The position numbers and the translations under genes were made by a program. Of a DNA stretch of 64,000 bases, positions 60,974 to 64,000 are shown in pieces. Numbering within the stretch: position 1 is the first letter of the stretch; each line of letters starts with the position of its first letter. The notes under the pieces are model-generated. The model saw only the letters and a list, made by a program, of their open reading frames with translations, ran no database searches and was not told the origin of the DNA. Origin of the DNA: Silvibacterium dinghuense (lineage in GTDB: Bacteria > Acidobacteriota > Terriglobia > Terriglobales > Acidobacteriaceae); the NCBI RefSeq assembly GCF_004123295.1, contig NZ_SDMK01000001.1:2278180-2342179 (forward strand), given 5' to 3'.

Positions 60974-63739
60974 ATGACCGACCGCGAACTCCTGCGCCAC
61001 ATCGAACGCTCTCCCGGCCAGAAGGCCGGCTACAAGCAGCTGGTGCGCGAGTTCTCGCTCGGCGGCGGCCGCGAACGCCGCCTGCTGCTCGAGCACCTCG
61101 CCCGCCTCACCGCCGCCGGCCACCTGACCAAGGTCGATAAAGAACAGTGGGCCATCGCAAAGGCCGCCGCAGCCCGCGACAACCTCATCGCCGGCCGCCT
61201 TGATCTGCACCGTGACGGCTTCGGCTTCGTCCGCCCCAACGAAGGACAGAAAGTGAGCGGGGAAGACATCTTCATCCCGCCGCCGGAAATTCACGGTGCC
61301 ATGCAGGGCGACCAGGTCCTGGTCGAGCTCGCCCCTGCCCGCAATGACGGCCGCGGCGACAATCGTAAACTGGGCCGTGTCGTGCGCGTACTCACCCGTC
61401 GCAATGCCACTGTCGTCGGTGTTTTTCACTATGCGACCAGCGAACGCGCCCCCGGCAACTACATTCGTCCATTTGACGACCGCATGGGCCATCCGGTCTT
61501 TATCCCGTTCGATGCCGAGCTGCCTGAAGCCGCTGCCACGCCGCACCGCGTGCTGGGCAAAGAGGCTGTAGCTGCCCGCGCCTACGATCCCGACAACCTC
61601 GAAGGCCTGGTGATGGATGTCGAGATTACGCACTGGCCTACGCCGCACACTCCGGCACGCGGTGTCATCCGCGAGATCCTCGGCTATGAGGACGACTTCG
61701 GCGTCGATGTCGAGATGGTCATCCGCAAGCACCATCTGCCGCATGCTTTTCCGGACAATGTCCTCGAAGAAGCTCGTGCCGTAGCCCATCTCGACGCGGA
61801 GACCGTTGCTGCGCGCCGCGACTTCCGTGCTCTGCCCATCGTCACCATCGACGGCGAGACCGCGCGCGACTTCGACGATGCCGTGCTGGTCGAGCTCGAC
61901 GAAGAAACAGGCCACTGGCGCCTGCAGGTACACATCGCCGACGTGGCCGAGTACGTGCGGCCCGACACCGCGCTCGATCTCGAGGCGCGCCTGCGCGGCA
62001 ACTCCGTCTATTTTCCTGATCGCGCCATCCCCATGCTCCCGCAGGAGCTCTCGACCGACATCTGCAGCCTGCGCCCCGACGAAGACCGCCTCGTGCTCTC
62101 CTGCCTGATGAACATCGATCCCAGCGGCAACGTGGTCGATTACGAGGTCACTGAGGGCGTCATCCGCTCCGCGCGCCGCATGACCTACACGCAGGTGCAC
62201 AAGATCCTCGATGGCGATGAGGCCGTCCGCGCCGAGTTCGCGCCGCTCGTGCCTGCTTTTGAGCGCATGAAGCAGCTCGCCGAGATCCTGCACCACAAGC
62301 GCGACCGCCGCGGCTCCATCGACTTCGACCTGCCCGAGCCCATCATCGAATTCGACGAGTTCGGCGCGATGAAGTCGGTCACCCGCTCCGAGCGCAACTG
62401 GGCGCATCGCCTCATCGAAGAGTTCATGCTCTCGGCCAACGAGTCGGTCGCCTCGTGGATCGAGAACCTCTCCGTGCCCTCGCTCTATCGCATCCATGAG
62501 AAGCCCGAGGCGAAGCGCGTCGTCGAGTTTGAAGAGGTCGCTGCCTCATTTGGATATTCGCTCGGCGTTGGCAACCTGCCGGTGAAGACCTTCCACACGC
62601 GCGGCGAACGCCGCGATCGACATAGGAATGGGCGCAGCGACGGCCGCAGTTCCGATCGCAATGCGCGCGGGCATGAAGTCGCAGGCGACATCGCGATCAC
62701 GCCGAAGATGTACCAGAAGCTGACCGCGAAGATTTCAGGCAAGCCGGAGGAGCGCATTGTTGCCTATCTCATGCTGCGCTCGCTCAAGCAGGCCAAGTAC
62801 AGCGAGCGCAACGAAGGCCACTTCGCCCTCGCCGCGCCCTGCTACACGCACTTCACCTCGCCCATCCGCCGCTATCCCGATCTCATCATCCATCGCATCG
62901 TCAAGGCTCTGCTCGGTGCCGGCGTCGAAGGCCACGGCGTGCTCTCGCCCGGTGAGCCGCATGCAAAGCAGGCGAAGCCGCACAAAGAGCCTGCGCTGCG
63001 CATCAGTGCCGTGCCCAAGGCTCCTGCGTATGAAGTGATTTCAGAGACCGATCTGCAGCTCATCGCCGGCGAATCGAGCGCCAATGAGCGCCGCGCTGCC
63101 GATGCCGAGCGCGAGCTGGTCGAGTGGAAGAAGCTCAAGTTCATGCGCGACCGCGTGGGCGAAGACTTCCACGCGATGATCCTCTCGGCGACGAAGTACG
63201 GCTTGTTTGTCGAATTGGACGATCTCTTCGTCGAAGGCCTGGTGCCCATCCAGAGTCTCGGCGCGCTCGACAACGACTACTACACCTGGCGCGAGAATAC
63301 GCGCGAGATCATCGGCGAGCGCTGGGGCCGCAAATTCCGCATCGGCCAGCGCGTGCGCGTCATTCTCGAGCGCATCGACGCCCAGCAGAAGCGCCTGCAG
63401 TTCGGCATCCTGCTCGAAGAAGAGGAGCAGGCCCAGCAGTCTGCAAAGGGCCGCAAGGGCAAGGCGAAAAAATCCGCCACCGCTGAAGCCGAGCCTTCAG
63501 CCAAGAAGGCAGCGCGCAAGGGTCTGGGCAAGGCCACGAATAGAAATCCCAAGAAGGGCAGAAGAAAAGGCCCGGTCCCGGACTTCGCCATCAACGTAGC
63601 CGGTCCGAATGCGAAGAAGAAATCGCCGGGCACAAAGCGTACCAGCAAGCCCAGCCGAGCCTCCCGCCGCAGCATGCAGCAGGAGGCGGCGCAGTCCATT
63701 CCCTATCCCAGGAAGAAAAAGTCGAAAAAGAAGAAGTAG
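60974..63739 (+). CDS. rnr: Ribonuclease R
   Basis: The 921-aa product is a processive 3'-5' exoribonuclease that degrades structured RNA. It has an N-terminal helix-turn-helix (RELLRHIERSPGQKAGYKQL), cold-shock domains (LDLHRDGFGFVRPNEG), an RNB catalytic domain with TIDGETARDFDDAV (near base 61867) and YTHFTSPIRRYPDL, and an S1 domain (EDFHAMILSATKYGLFVELD). A long Lys/Arg-rich tail ends in KKKSKKKK. An unusual basic insertion (GERRDRHRNGRSDGRSSDRN) sits in the RNB domain near base 62630. The ATG at 60974 starts the true fold; the frame upstream runs through repeat sequence. Confidence 0.95.
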   Translation: MTDRELLRHIERSPGQKAGYKQLVREFSLGGGRERRLLLEHLARLTAAGHLTKVDKEQWAIAKAAAARDNLIAGRLDLHRDGFGFVRPNEGQKVSGEDIFIPPPEIHGAMQGDQVLVELAPARNDGRGDNRKLGRVVRVLTRRNATVVGVFHYATSERAPGNYIRPFDDRMGHPVFIPFDAELPEAAATPHRVLGKEAVAARAYDPDNLEGLVMDVEITHWPTPHTPARGVIREILGYEDDFGVDVEMVIRKHHLPHAFPDNVLEEARAVAHLDAETVAARRDFRALPIVTIDGETARDFDDAVLVELDEETGHWRLQVHIADVAEYVRPDTALDLEARLRGNSVYFPDRAIPMLPQELSTDICSLRPDEDRLVLSCLMNIDPSGNVVDYEVTEGVIRSARRMTYTQVHKILDGDEAVRAEFAPLVPAFERMKQLAEILHHKRDRRGSIDFDLPEPIIEFDEFGAMKSVTRSERNWAHRLIEEFMLSANESVASWIENLSVPSLYRIHEKPEAKRVVEFEEVAASFGYSLGVGNLPVKTFHTRGERRDRHRNGRSDGRSSDRNARGHEVAGDIAITPKMYQKLTAKISGKPEERIVAYLMLRSLKQAKYSERNEGHFALAAPCYTHFTSPIRRYPDLIIHRIVKALLGAGVEGHGVLSPGEPHAKQAKPHKEPALRISAVPKAPAYEVISETDLQLIAGESSANERRAADAERELVEWKKLKFMRDRVGEDFHAMILSATKYGLFVELDDLFVEGLVPIQSLGALDNDYYTWRENTREIIGERWGRKFRIGQRVRVILERIDAQQKRLQFGILLEEEEQAQQSAKGRKGKAKKSATAEAEPSAKKAARKGLGKATNRNPKKGRRKGPVPDFAINVAGPNAKKKSPGTKRTSKPSRASRRSMQQEAAQSIPYPRKKKSKKKK

Positions 63740-63801
63740 GGCTCAGGGTACAGAGCTCAGAGCACAGGAACAACGGGTGCCCCACCCATATCCAAGCAAG
63801 A

Positions 63802-63833
63802 AAAGCCTCGCATTCCGAAGAGTGCGAGGCTTT
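63802..63833 (+). terminator. Terminator hairpin after rnr
   Basis: An 11-bp stem AAAGCCTCGCA / TGCGAGGCTTT with a 10-nt loop lies 63 bases after the stop. Confidence 0.7.
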
Positions 63834-63901
63834 GGATTATCTAAGCTCTTCCTGAGCCCTGAGCCCTGAGCCGTATCCCCATAGAGCGATAGTAAAAGGC
63901 T

Positions 63902-64000
63902 GTCATTTCGACCGGAGCGGGACAGTTTCATCGTCCTGCGGAGTGGAGAAACCTGCGGTTCTCCCTGTACCGGCAAAACCGCAGGTCCTTCCACTGCGCT
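63902..64000. repeat. Dispersed intergenic repeat, related to 20981-21062
   Basis: It contains TGTCATTTCGACCGGAGCG, then GTGGAGAAACCTGCGGTTCTC and, inverted, AACCGCAGGTCCTTCCACT. It runs off the window edge. No gene is seen from 63740 to the end. Confidence 0.55.

Overview
The window looks like a chromosome segment of an acidobacterium (Terriglobia/Acidobacteriaceae type). I infer this from the GC-rich backbone, a TonB-dependent receptor with an N-terminal carboxypeptidase-regulatory-like domain, a giant secreted protein with ASH/choice-of-anchor-D repeats, a class II photolyase, and families of short intergenic repeats scattered between host genes. No database search was possible; all family calls rest on motifs and remembered family signatures.

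Layout. 1-4.5 kb: SCO1 (cut by the window edge) and a caa3-type cytochrome oxidase operon (subunits II, I, III, IV). 4.6-4.9 kb: a small non-coding element with perfect 22-bp inverted ends. 4.9-6.4 kb: photolyase. 6.6-18.3 kb: a surface/exopolysaccharide region with a large secreted beta-propeller/ASH protein, an SLBB polysaccharide export protein, the dTDP-L-rhamnose operon rmlBACD and a convergent phosphoglycosyl transferase. 19.1-25.3 kb: gatCA, a metallophosphatase, a peptide-type ABC ATPase, a membrane protein and an alkyltransferase-like protein.

25.4-47.3 kb: a 21.9-kb integrated element with visibly lower GC. A tyrosine integrase has inserted it inside the anticodon loop of a host tRNA(CAU) gene. 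The two tRNA halves lie at the two ends and share an 11-bp core. The element carries its own complete tRNA(CAU) gene next to the integrase, apparently to replace the one it breaks. Its cargo is (i) a tightly packed seven-gene operon: winged-helix protein, nucleotidyltransferase, PLD/SNF2-like helicase, DUF4391 protein, type III-like methyltransferase (Mod), RhuM and type III-like Res; (ii) a ribbon-helix-helix/phosphoesterase pair; (iii) a plasmid-like module (replication-initiator-like protein, ParA, HTH protein, iteron-like repeats); (iv) an unknown zinc-finger/HTH protein; (v) a Hachiman defence pair (HamA-HamB) followed by a coupled 39-codon ORF.

47.7-64 kb: host backbone again, with an Oar-like TonB-dependent receptor, prolyl oligopeptidase, YeiH-type exporter with a LysR regulator, MurJ-like flippase, coiled-coil protein, sialate O-acetylesterase-like enzyme, bactofilin and RNase R. 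The dispersed repeats seen on both sides of the element were not seen inside it.
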